Assembly (NCBI GenBank): GCA_024103215.1
Contig: JAGFIY010000127.1
Location: forward strand, 168,186-232,185
Source of the DNA: Melioribacteraceae bacterium
GTDB taxonomy: Bacteria; Bacteroidota; Ignavibacteria; Ignavibacteriales; Melioribacteraceae
Length of the DNA: 64,000 nt
Direction of reading: 5' to 3'
The number at the start of each line of letters is the position of its first letter. Position 1 is the stretch's first letter. The notes beneath the pieces are model-generated. The model worked only from the letters and a program-made list of their open reading frames with translations. It was not told the origin of the DNA and did not search any database. Positions 47,804-55,885 of the stretch are shown one piece after another. The position numbers and the translations under genes are program-made.

Positions 47804-47820
47804 AGCAAATCCGATACCAA
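47804..47820 (-). promoter_or_regulatory. Candidate sigma-54 (-24/-12) promoter
   Basis: On the minus strand TTGGTATCGGATTTGCT: GG and GC are exactly 12 bp apart, as in TTGGCACN5TTGCW. The predicted start is about 47793, one base before the receiver ATG, so the message would be leaderless. An NtrC-type activator is encoded divergently, which raises the likelihood. Confidence 0.5.
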
Positions 47821-47958
47821 AGTTTTATTACCGTATTTTTTTTATAACGATGTTTGCCTTAAAAATTATTGCTCTCAAAATTCACTTTAATCGCTAAAAA
47901 CACCCAATATTTAATATATTACTCGACACAAAATGGAAATTTAATTCAAGATTTATGT

Positions 47959-47990
47959 GACATCTTTGTCTCACCGGGGACATTAATGCC
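47959..47990. promoter_or_regulatory. Two palindromes in the divergent spacer, candidate activator sites
   Basis: GACATCTTTGTC (47959-47970) and GACATTAATGCC (47979-47990) share the pattern GACA-N4-TGYC; centres are 20 bp apart, two helical turns. They lie about 140-170 bp upstream of the sigma-54 match on the minus strand, a normal distance for NtrC-type enhancer sites. Confidence 0.45.
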
Positions 47991-48068
47991 ACATAATTAA
48001 CCTTTCCTTTAAGTAAATTATTTATATTTTTGAGACTTCCGTATCGTTTGAAAAAAGAAAATTAAATT

Positions 48069-49532
48069 ATGTTCAACACTATAAAAGCCAAGTTTATCTT
48101 AGTAATACTTACGATCATAATTTTGGGAGTAGGTATTCCGAATTTCTTTTTGCTGCAGCAATTTAGAAGCAACTTTGCCGAGAGATCTATAATTCTTTTG
48201 GAAACCTCCCTAAATGTTGCGAGAAACGGTCTGGTCAATTGCATGAATGTTCATGGTAAAAAGGATATTCCAAATATTTTAGAGAGCGTATCTCAGAACG
48301 AATGGATTGATCATGCAAGAATAGTAGATATTGAAGGTATAATATTATATTCATTAAATCATAACGAAGAAGGTAAAAGATTTTTTGAGATTGATTCGGA
48401 GCATAAATTCGGAAACACAAGATTAATTAATTTAATTGAGGATAAGGGAGTTTATTCCGCTACCGAACCGATATTTAATGCGCCTGAATGCCAAACTTGT
48501 CATAATCCTTCGCAGGAAATAATTGCTTACTTGGATATTGACACTAAATTAACAAGTGCAGAGAATCGTTTTTACACGGGAACAATTCATTCTGTTTACT
48601 TGGGAATTGCGATATTGTTTATTCTATTTATTCTGCTCTACATTTTATTCAACAAGTTTATAAATAATCCGCTAAAAAAATTCATGTACGCACTTGATGA
48701 AGTGGAAGCCGGAAACTTAAACATTCAACTTCCTCAAGAAACCGATGACGAATTTGGAATAATCGAAAAGCATTTCAATAAAATGGTTAATAATTTAAAA
48801 GATTCGAAACGAAAGATTGAAGAGTTGCATTTCGAACAACTTCAGCATGCCGACAAACTTGCAACGCTTGGTGAACTTACGGCAGAAATTGCGCACGAAA
48901 TAAACAATCCTTCGGCAATAATACTTTCTCGTGTAGATTATCTTCAACTCGAAGCAAAGGAAAATGAATCTCTAAAAAAATATGAAGAAGACTTAAATGT
49001 TATTTCCAGTCAAATAGACAGGGTTTCAGCAATTACAAGCAATATTTTGAGATACAGCAAAAAGCATTCGAAAGAATTTCAGAAAGTAAATTTGACAAAG
49101 ATTGTTAATGAAAGTCTTGCAGTTCTGCATCCTAGAGTAAGGAAAAAGCGCGTGATAATTAAAAAATCAATTCCTGATGAAGAAATTTTGGTAAACGGTG
49201 ATCAAGTTCAGATAGAACAGATGATAATCAACTTAGTAAACAATGCTGTCGATGCAATTGAAGAAGATGGAATTATCGACATCCAACTTGAAAGTAAAAA
49301 CGGGAAGGCAGTTATAAAAATTTCGGATAACGGAAAAGGAATTCAGCAACAACTACTCGATCAAATTTATTCGCCGTTTTTTACTACAAAGGAAAAAGAT
49401 AAAGGGACAGGATTGGGTTTATACATTGTTAATAACATAATAAAAAATCATAATGCCGAAATCCAATGCAGCAGCAAAATAAACGAAGGCACACAATTTA
49501 AAATAAGTTTCAACAGGATAATGAATGAATAA
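48069..49532 (+). CDS. Sensor histidine kinase with c-type heme motif in periplasmic domain
   Basis: A 487-residue kinase. Two membrane helices (about 8-28 and 175-200) enclose a periplasmic sensor of about 145 residues that contains C141-Q-T-C144-H145, a heme c attachment motif. Then a HAMP-like linker (NPLKKFMYALDEVEAGN), HisKA with H276 (AEIAHEINNPSA), and HATPase (INLVNNAVDAI, SDNGKGI, GTGLGLYIV). It probably senses redox state or a heme ligand and phosphorylates the NtrC-type regulator that overlaps it by 8 bp. The sensor has weak similarity to double-Cache/DUF3365-like folds only by guess. Confidence 0.9.
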   Translation: MFNTIKAKFILVILTIIILGVGIPNFFLLQQFRSNFAERSIILLETSLNVARNGLVNCMNVHGKKDIPNILESVSQNEWIDHARIVDIEGIILYSLNHNEEGKRFFEIDSEHKFGNTRLINLIEDKGVYSATEPIFNAPECQTCHNPSQEIIAYLDIDTKLTSAENRFYTGTIHSVYLGIAILFILFILLYILFNKFINNPLKKFMYALDEVEAGNLNIQLPQETDDEFGIIEKHFNKMVNNLKDSKRKIEELHFEQLQHADKLATLGELTAEIAHEINNPSAIILSRVDYLQLEAKENESLKKYEEDLNVISSQIDRVSAITSNILRYSKKHSKEFQKVNLTKIVNESLAVLHPRVRKKRVIIKKSIPDEEILVNGDQVQIEQMIINLVNNAVDAIEEDGIIDIQLESKNGKAVIKISDNGKGIQQQLLDQIYSPFFTTKEKDKGTGLGLYIVNNIIKNHNAEIQCSSKINEGTQFKISFNRIMNE

Positions 49533-50898
49533 AATTAAAGTTCTACTCGTCGATGATGAAATTGAAATGCTCAACAGTATCGAAAAAATTTTGTCAAAAA
49601 GAGGAGATCTAAAAGTACAAGCAGAGAACGATCCTGAAAAAGCAATTAAGTTAATTGAAAGACAGAAATTTAATCTTATAATAACCGACTTAAAGATGGG
49701 AAATATTTCCGGAATGGATGTTCTAAAAAAGGCGATGCTCCATTCACCGGAAGCTAAGGTAATTATAATTTCAGGTTACGGAACTATCGAAGCCGGTGTT
49801 GAAGCCACAAAATTGGGAGCATTCGATTTCATCGAAAAACCTTTTACATCAAAAAAACTTTATGATAAAATCGATTTAGCAATAAAGGAATTTGATGCTT
49901 TGCCAGCAGAAACAGTTTCAGATAGCAGCATTGACGAGCAAACTGGCATTGTTTCCAAAAGCAACCAGATGAAAGAAATAATTTCTTTGGTCAACAAAGT
50001 TTCGCAAGGAAATATGACGGTTCTTATTACCGGTGAAAGCGGTACAGGAAAAGAACTTATAGCAAGAGCTATTCATAAATTGAGCAGCAGAAGTGTTAAC
50101 CCTTTTGTTCCGGTTAACTGCGGCGCACTGCCGGAAAGTTTGTTTGAGAGCGAACTATTCGGACACGAGAAGGGTGCTTTTACGGGAGCTGTTAGAACAA
50201 AACCCGGTCTACTAGAATTTGCTAACGAAGGAACATTTTTCTTTGACGAAATAGGCGATATGAGTCCGGCTCTTCAAGTAAAACTACTAAGAATGCTGGA
50301 GGAGAGAAAAATAAGAAGAGTCGGCGGAGAGCGGGAAATAAGCATTGATGTTAGAATAATTGCCGCGACTAATCAAGATATTGAAAATATGGTTAAGGAA
50401 AAAAAGTTTAGAGAAGATTTATACTTCCGATTAAATATGATGAAGATCGAGATTCCGCCATTGAGAGAAAGACCTGAAGATATAATTCCTCTTGCAAAAT
50501 ATTTTTTAAGAGAAGTCTGTGCTCAACATGACGGAAAGAAAAAAATATTTTCCGAAAGAGCCGAAGAATTATTGAGAAGTTATTCTTGGCCGGGAAATGC
50601 AAGAGAACTGCAAAACTTAGTTTCACGAGCATCATATTTGTGCACATCGACAACAATAGACAGTCCTGATATTCCGATTCCGGGCGTAAAAGATTTATCA
50701 ACTTTGGATAATTCAATATTGGAAATGCCCTTTAAGGATGCTAAGAATAAAATCATTGAGAATTTTGAGGTTGCATATCTAACGCACTATCTAAAAAAAA
50801 ATGAAGGGAATGTGTCAAAAACCGCTGAGGAATGTGGTATTGACAGAAGGCATTTACACAGGTTGATAAACAATTATAATATTGTTTATGAGGATTAG
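49525..50898 (+). CDS. Sigma-54-dependent response regulator (NtrC family)
   Basis: A 457-residue activator: receiver (1-125; D10, D11, D55 in ITDLKM, Lys in FIEKPF), AAA+ domain (about 145-380; GESGTGKE near 170, GAFTGA loop at 217), and a Fis-type HTH (GNVSKTAEECGIDRRHLHRLI). All residues for phosphorylation and sigma-54 contact are intact. It is cognate to the overlapping heme-sensor kinase and a likely activator of the divergent receiver-cytochrome operon. A hairpin follows. Confidence 0.95.
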   Translation: MNKIKVLLVDDEIEMLNSIEKILSKRGDLKVQAENDPEKAIKLIERQKFNLIITDLKMGNISGMDVLKKAMLHSPEAKVIIISGYGTIEAGVEATKLGAFDFIEKPFTSKKLYDKIDLAIKEFDALPAETVSDSSIDEQTGIVSKSNQMKEIISLVNKVSQGNMTVLITGESGTGKELIARAIHKLSSRSVNPFVPVNCGALPESLFESELFGHEKGAFTGAVRTKPGLLEFANEGTFFFDEIGDMSPALQVKLLRMLEERKIRRVGGEREISIDVRIIAATNQDIENMVKEKKFREDLYFRLNMMKIEIPPLRERPEDIIPLAKYFLREVCAQHDGKKKIFSERAEELLRSYSWPGNARELQNLVSRASYLCTSTTIDSPDIPIPGVKDLSTLDNSILEMPFKDAKNKIIENFEVAYLTHYLKKNEGNVSKTAEECGIDRRHLHRLINNYNIVYED

Positions 50899-50899
50899 A

Positions 50900-50920
50900 A
50901 AAGGGGCAAAAAGCCCCTTT
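50900..50920. terminator. Hairpin terminator between convergent genes
   Basis: Perfect 8 bp stem AAAGGGGC (50900-50907) / GCCCCTTT (50913-50920), A5 loop, between the activator and ccmF stops. It probably serves both strands; the T-tracts are short. Confidence 0.7.
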
Positions 50921-50946
50921 AAAATAAACTATTACTTAATCTGTGT

Positions 50947-53346
50947 TTAAGCGCGTGATTCTTTAGTTCTTCTTACAGCCGCGATTGAAAACCCAAGCAC
51001 AACAATTAAAACTCCCGCCCAAACTAAGTTTATAAAGGGTTTGATGCTTGCCTCAATTGTAAGCACTTCTTTCGGCGCCAGAACTGTTTTTGTTGTTTCA
51101 TCCAATGTAGAGAAAATAACCTGAACATTACCTGATGCATCCAAATTTTCGAGATTAACTTTCAAATTCATATCATCAATCATATCTGGAACAAAAGATC
51201 TTTGTCCGTTCTTGTTTTGAAGTTTTGGTTCTAAATTAACTGTTCTGTTGCCGTCGGATACTGTCATTTTTGCTCCAATGTAGAAATCGCCTCCCGACTG
51301 CATCGCTGCCATTGCCTCGGGTGGAAAGTTAAAAGAGTCAAACGTAATTGACAGACCGTTAAACTGTTTTGTTTCTCCTTTTCTCATCATTATTGATTGG
51401 CCGGCATCTGATGATCTCGAGCTTCCATCTTCATAACCTACGGGAGAGATGTAAAAATCATCTGTCAATCTGTTCCAAATATCCGGTTCGCGCATCAGAC
51501 TATTGTTAAATTCAGCTATGTACATAACCGGTGAAACAATATTCTTGCTGCCGTTTTTATCCACCTCTATGTTGAAGGCATATTTTGTTCCGTTCTCAAT
51601 TGGAGTATATCCAAGAAAAGTTAAACTATGCCCGAAAACTTCAGCGCTTTCGCCTTTTGCCAGATCAAGCTGTTCGTCCTTTGCAAAAGAACCGGAAGCA
51701 AGAGCACCTAAAAGGAAAACTGCAAATCCAATGTGTGCGATATATGCTCCAATGTAGTTTTTCTTTCCCTTCCAAATTTTGTAAGCAATTTCGGCGTTCA
51801 CAAAAATCGTAAAGTTAACCGAAAGGGCAAGGAGGATCAGCATAAAATCATAAAGACCGCCTAAAACTATCATTAACAATGTCGCCGTCAAGGTTGATAT
51901 GATGGCAAATTTTGAATTTTTAAGTATTGACTCACCCTTTGTTTGTTTCCATTTTAGCAGCAGACTAAATCCGTTTAAAACACCAATGATTATTGCAATC
52001 GGCAAATTAAGTTCGTTGTAAAATGAAATCTCAACCGAAGTGCCGAAGATTGGAGCAGATGTCCCAACGGTAATTATCAATGCACTAGCGATTAGAGCAA
52101 TTGCTCCAGTGAATAGTGCAAGTTCTCGGGAAAGCAGATCTTCCTCGTAGTTGAAATGCATTTCCAAATATTTCCATCTGTAAATAATTCCGCCGATTCC
52201 AAGTAGAGTAAAAAATCCAACGAACAAAATCAAAAGCCAATAGACGAGCATCCCCGGTTCAGCAAATGAGTGAACTGAGGCGTCACCCAGTATTCCACTT
52301 CTTGTAAGGAATGTGGAATAAAGTACAAGTAGATATGTCATAATGGCTAGGATTAAATTTGTTTTCCCGAATCTGCCAGTTCCTCCTTTAGCTTGAGTTT
52401 TCTTCTGAATTAAAAGTGTATGAACCGAAGCAACTCCAACAATCCATGGAACCAAACTTGAATTTTCTACCGGGTCCCAGCCCCAGTATCCGCCCCATCC
52501 GAGAACACCGTATGCCCAATAACCACCTAGCATAATTGCAAGTCCCAATACCATAGTCCCTGAAAGAACCCAAGGAAGTGCTTGCTTTACCCAATCTCTA
52601 TATTCATTTTTCAACAATGCGGCGAAAGCAAAAGCGAATGGAACTGTTGCCATCGAAAAACCAACGAACAATATCGGAGGATGAATCTGCATCCAGAAAT
52701 TTTGAAGAAGCGGATTTAATCCCTTCCCCTTGATCAGAAAATCCTCAAACGCTATTCCGTTAGCTGAGAGCGTTCCCATAAATTCGGGACTTAGTCTAAC
52801 GAAAGACTGCCCCGACCCCGGGTCTTGGAATATAAAATTCTGTAGAAAGGACATTGAAAGGAACGATTGATTTAAGTGTTTAATCTCAACGAATGTCGGA
52901 TCTGCCCAGATAAAGGAGAAGGGATTTTTAAGCATCGGGCTTACCATAAGCAGAAGGAATGCAGCAGCAAGCGTAAATATCATCATTACTCTGGGTTCAA
53001 GATCTTCTCTTTTTGAAGTGTACTCAAGCAGCACAAGTCCAACAATTGAAGTAAAGAGAAGCCAGAGCATAAAACTTCCTTCCTGCCCGGCATAAAAAGT
53101 CGACATCAACAGTCCGGTTGGAAGTTCAGCGTTGCTGTAGTTAAAGACATATTTATATTCATATTGATGCGTTAATATCGCATGCATTAAGAGTGCGCTG
53201 GCAATTATCACAAAAATTGTCATCGAGTGATAACCTAGCCGAGCATACTTTAGTGTATTATTATATCCTTTGAAGGAAAAGTAATACATAATAATTGTGA
53301 ACATGCTGAAAATTAATCCAGCGGTAATTGCTATGTTGCCAAACAT
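50947..53346 (-). CDS. ccmF: Cytochrome c heme lyase subunit CcmF
   Basis: A 799-residue membrane protein of the heme-handling family. The WWD motif WGGYWGWDPVENSS lies at 284-297. Around it are the usual helices and conserved histidines (H40, H222). The C-terminal periplasmic part (about 560-760) is longer than in E. coli CcmF (647 residues), with beta-rich and glycine-rich segments. CcmF takes heme from CcmE and joins it to apocytochromes. GGAG lies 5 bp before ATG. It follows ccmE by 15 bp. Confidence 0.93.
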   Translation of the reverse strand: MFGNIAITAGLIFSMFTIIMYYFSFKGYNNTLKYARLGYHSMTIFVIIASALLMHAILTHQYEYKYVFNYSNAELPTGLLMSTFYAGQEGSFMLWLLFTSIVGLVLLEYTSKREDLEPRVMMIFTLAAAFLLLMVSPMLKNPFSFIWADPTFVEIKHLNQSFLSMSFLQNFIFQDPGSGQSFVRLSPEFMGTLSANGIAFEDFLIKGKGLNPLLQNFWMQIHPPILFVGFSMATVPFAFAFAALLKNEYRDWVKQALPWVLSGTMVLGLAIMLGGYWAYGVLGWGGYWGWDPVENSSLVPWIVGVASVHTLLIQKKTQAKGGTGRFGKTNLILAIMTYLLVLYSTFLTRSGILGDASVHSFAEPGMLVYWLLILFVGFFTLLGIGGIIYRWKYLEMHFNYEEDLLSRELALFTGAIALIASALIITVGTSAPIFGTSVEISFYNELNLPIAIIIGVLNGFSLLLKWKQTKGESILKNSKFAIISTLTATLLMIVLGGLYDFMLILLALSVNFTIFVNAEIAYKIWKGKKNYIGAYIAHIGFAVFLLGALASGSFAKDEQLDLAKGESAEVFGHSLTFLGYTPIENGTKYAFNIEVDKNGSKNIVSPVMYIAEFNNSLMREPDIWNRLTDDFYISPVGYEDGSSRSSDAGQSIMMRKGETKQFNGLSITFDSFNFPPEAMAAMQSGGDFYIGAKMTVSDGNRTVNLEPKLQNKNGQRSFVPDMIDDMNLKVNLENLDASGNVQVIFSTLDETTKTVLAPKEVLTIEASIKPFINLVWAGVLIVVLGFSIAAVRRTKESRA

Positions 53347-53361
53347 GGAAACTCCTTTCCG

Positions 53362-53757
53362 CTAAATGTTGCTTGCTGTGTCCTCAGTGTATTGTTCTTC
53401 GTATTTGGAGGGACATTTTGTTAAAATATCGGAGGCTATAAAGTAGCCGTTTTTATATTTTCCTGTAACAACTACGCTTGTTGAAGATTCAAAGTTGTTG
53501 GGAATTGCTCCTTTGTAGACAACTTTCAGCTCTACGCCTTGATTATCAATCATATAAAAAGAAAATAAATTTTTCTCGTTGTCTATGTCATAACCTTTAG
53601 ATTTTACCCAGGCGCCGGTAGCTTTTATTGTTTTATCCGTATGTTTGATTTCGGCAAAATTGTTCTCATAAGCAACGTTTGTTTGTGTAAACAAATAGCC
53701 CATTAAGCCGAGAAAAACAACGATGATAAATCCGCCAATTAAATATTTATTTTTCAT
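53362..53757 (-). CDS. ccmE: Cytochrome c maturation heme chaperone CcmE, CxxxY variant
   Basis: A 131-residue protein with one N-terminal membrane helix and an OB-fold (EIKHTDKTIKATGAWV, FSFYMIDNQGVELKVVYKG, VVVTGKY..GYFIASDILTKC). At the heme-binding site E. coli has KHDENY; here the sequence is KCPSKY, so C115 replaces His with Y119 kept. This CX3Y form defines the System I* type. It carries heme from CcmC to CcmF. The ATG at 53757 lies inside the end of ccmD. Confidence 0.93.
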   Translation of the reverse strand: MKNKYLIGGFIIVVFLGLMGYLFTQTNVAYENNFAEIKHTDKTIKATGAWVKSKGYDIDNEKNLFSFYMIDNQGVELKVVYKGAIPNNFESSTSVVVTGKYKNGYFIASDILTKCPSKYEEQYTEDTASNI

Positions 53758-53908
53758 TTGATTCAATCTCCTTTAGTTCTGCTTCAATTTTTTTAAGACG
53801 ATTTTCTGCACTCATCATATAAAGAAAAATACCAAGCCAGACAATCAAAACTATAAACATTACAATATATATTGAATTCGATTCTAAAAAGGCAAAAAAA
53901 CCTTCCAC
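53747..53908 (-). CDS. ccmD: Cytochrome c maturation protein CcmD
   Basis: A 53-residue protein too short for usual ORF cut-offs. It begins at GTG with GAGG five bases upstream, has one membrane helix (IYIVMFIVLIVWLGIFLYM, residues 13-31) and a charged tail (ENRLKKIEAELKEIE), the exact CcmD pattern. It overlaps ccmE by 11 bp and follows ccmC by 7 bp. CcmD helps release holo-CcmE from CcmC. Confidence 0.85.
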   Translation of the reverse strand: MEGFFAFLESNSIYIVMFIVLIVWLGIFLYMMSAENRLKKIEAELKEIESNEK

Positions 53909-53915
53909 ACTTACC

Positions 53916-54614
53916 TCAAATTATTTTTTTAGAAAGTTTATCATAAATGATAATTGATCTATAAGCAATTTTCCACATCCAATAGTAGAGAATTGAGAAA
54001 ACAGCTAAAGATATATAAAAAACAAGCATCATGTTAGCGTTCATTTGAAAATCAACAACAGGTCCCGCGTTCGTGTCATCAGCCGATCCGGGATGAAGTC
54101 CAACCATTATTCTCGGCATAATGAAGATAAAAAACGGAACAGTCAAAAACGCAATTATTGAATAAACTGCCGAAAGTCTTGCTCGTTTATCCTCGTTCTC
54201 AACTGCGGAACGCAGAGCGAACAAGGATCCGTATATCAACAGAAGAATGAATATACTTGTTTCCCTAGGATCCCAATGCCAAAACGCTCCCCAGGTAAAT
54301 TTAGCCCAAATTGAGCCGGTAACGGTTGCAAGTATGCAGAAAACCATCCCAATCTGAAGAGCTGCATTTGACTTCGCATCATCATCCAAATTTTGTTTTA
54401 CCAGGTATTTTATCCCGTAAACCATAGCCATTAAGAACGCAATTACCGATAACCACGCGGTCGGTACGTGAAAGAAAATAATTTTAGCTTTTTCTTCCAA
54501 CCCGGGAATAAACGGGAATTCGTACCAAGCCGAAGGTCTTTCAACAATCGGAAACGTAATACCTGCAACTATAACAAAAACCATTCCTACGAATAAAACA
54601 ATTTTTCTGATCAT
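53916..54614 (-). CDS. ccmC: Heme exporter/handling protein CcmC
   Basis: A 232-residue six-helix membrane protein with the WWD motif WGAFWHWDPRETS (108-120) and flanking histidines (FFHVPTAW; GLHPGS). CcmC attaches heme to CcmE in the periplasm. First gene of ccmC-D-E-F; upstream is the divergent phosphatase gene. No ccmA or ccmB is adjacent. Confidence 0.94.
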   Translation of the reverse strand: MIRKIVLFVGMVFVIVAGITFPIVERPSAWYEFPFIPGLEEKAKIIFFHVPTAWLSVIAFLMAMVYGIKYLVKQNLDDDAKSNAALQIGMVFCILATVTGSIWAKFTWGAFWHWDPRETSIFILLLIYGSLFALRSAVENEDKRARLSAVYSIIAFLTVPFFIFIMPRIMVGLHPGSADDTNAGPVVDFQMNANMMLVFYISLAVFSILYYWMWKIAYRSIIIYDKLSKKII

Positions 54615-54796
54615 AAAAAGAATAGTTTCTCCTATTTAAGAATTTGTTGGAGAAAAATAAGAAAGTGTATTGAAACTTACAAAGAAGAAAGAATAGACCA
54701 ATTTTTAATTTGATTATAAGGAATTCCAAAACTTATTCGTAATTTTTACGTCCAAATAACTGTACGAATTTTTAAATCCTTAAATCAAGGATTATT

Positions 54797-55885
54797 GTGA
54801 GCTCAAAAAATCCTCTAAAAAGGATATTCGATCTGTATACAAGCGATCTGAGTTTTACGGAAATCGAAAGATTGATAAAAAGAGAATCTGCTGAAGTATA
54901 CGAATTCTTCAAAAACGATATCCCCAAGAGCAGCACTTCAAGAAACAAAGTTGTCAGATCTTTAATCTTTTTGCGAAGTTTGTTCAATGCTTTTTTGCTA
55001 AAGCTTTCCCCGGCAAGACGCATTATTTACCTTCTTACGCTCTTGATTTTTATACTAGGTTATTTGAACAACATGGGAAGTTATGTGATAATTTCTTTCG
55101 TCATTCTAAACTTTCTTCTTGCTTTTGAATTAGCTGATAAACTTCTTACGAAAAGCGAGCTTCAGGTTGCAAGAAAAATTCAAACTGATTTAATGCCGAA
55201 AATTCCACCCAAGATCAATAATTATGAAGTGTCTGCATATTATGAATCTGCCAAGGAAGTAGGCGGTGACTATTTTGATATTTTTAAATCGGAAACGGGG
55301 GATAAAACTTATCTAATTGTCGGCGATATTTCAGGTAAAGGAATGGCGGCAGCGTTATATATGGTTAGAGTACAGGCGATTCTCCATTCTCTTATTTCTA
55401 ACTTTTCGGTTTTAAGAGAAATTATAATAAACTTAAAGGATAATTTTGACAAGAAATTATTGCCTGAATATTTTTTGACACTTGCTGCTGCTTCAATCGA
55501 CGAGGAAGGCTCAATAACTTTATGTCGTGCCGGACATCCTCCAATAATGCATTTCAAAAGCAGTACAGATTCATTTGAAGAGATCAATCCTAAAGGAATT
55601 GGTATTGGTTTAAAAGATAACGGAGCTTTCGCAAAAATTTTGGAGACTGTTGAAATAAAACCCGATACTAACGATATCCTCTTCTTTTATACCGACGGTA
55701 TAACCGAATGCATGAACGAATCACGACAGCAACTTGGTTTAAACCCCGTTAAAAATGTGATAAGAAAATATGCCGGTTCTCCACCGGAAATAATTCAGAA
55801 AGAGATTGTAAAAGAGATTGAGAAGTTCCGTGGTGAAAATATTCACAGCGACGATATTACAATGATAATCCTAAAAGCAATTTAG
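54797..55885 (+). CDS. SpoIIE/RsbU-type PP2C phosphatase with membrane segment
   Basis: A 362-residue protein: helical N-terminus (1-75), two membrane helices (about 77-120) and a C-terminal PP2C-type phosphatase (GGDYFDIF, GDISGKGMAAAL, AGHPPIMHF, FYTDGITECMN) with metal-binding Asp residues intact. Such phosphatases usually act on an anti-sigma-factor antagonist (STAS) in partner switching. The GTG start is preceded by no strong ribosome site. It ends convergent with the Sel1 gene (4 bp overlap). An RsbW-like protein is encoded 1.6 kb away; no STAS protein is in the window. Confidence 0.88.
   Translation: MSSKNPLKRIFDLYTSDLSFTEIERLIKRESAEVYEFFKNDIPKSSTSRNKVVRSLIFLRSLFNAFLLKLSPARRIIYLLTLLIFILGYLNNMGSYVIISFVILNFLLAFELADKLLTKSELQVARKIQTDLMPKIPPKINNYEVSAYYESAKEVGGDYFDIFKSETGDKTYLIVGDISGKGMAAALYMVRVQAILHSLISNFSVLREIIINLKDNFDKKLLPEYFLTLAAASIDEEGSITLCRAGHPPIMHFKSSTDSFEEINPKGIGIGLKDNGAFAKILETVEIKPDTNDILFFYTDGITECMNESRQQLGLNPVKNVIRKYAGSPPEIIQKEIVKEIEKFRGENIHSDDITMIILKAI

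Noticed and set aside
54541..54729. 62-codon minus frame overlapping the start of ccmC.
   Set aside because: Different frame from ccmC and no family match; most of it is the ccmC leader region.
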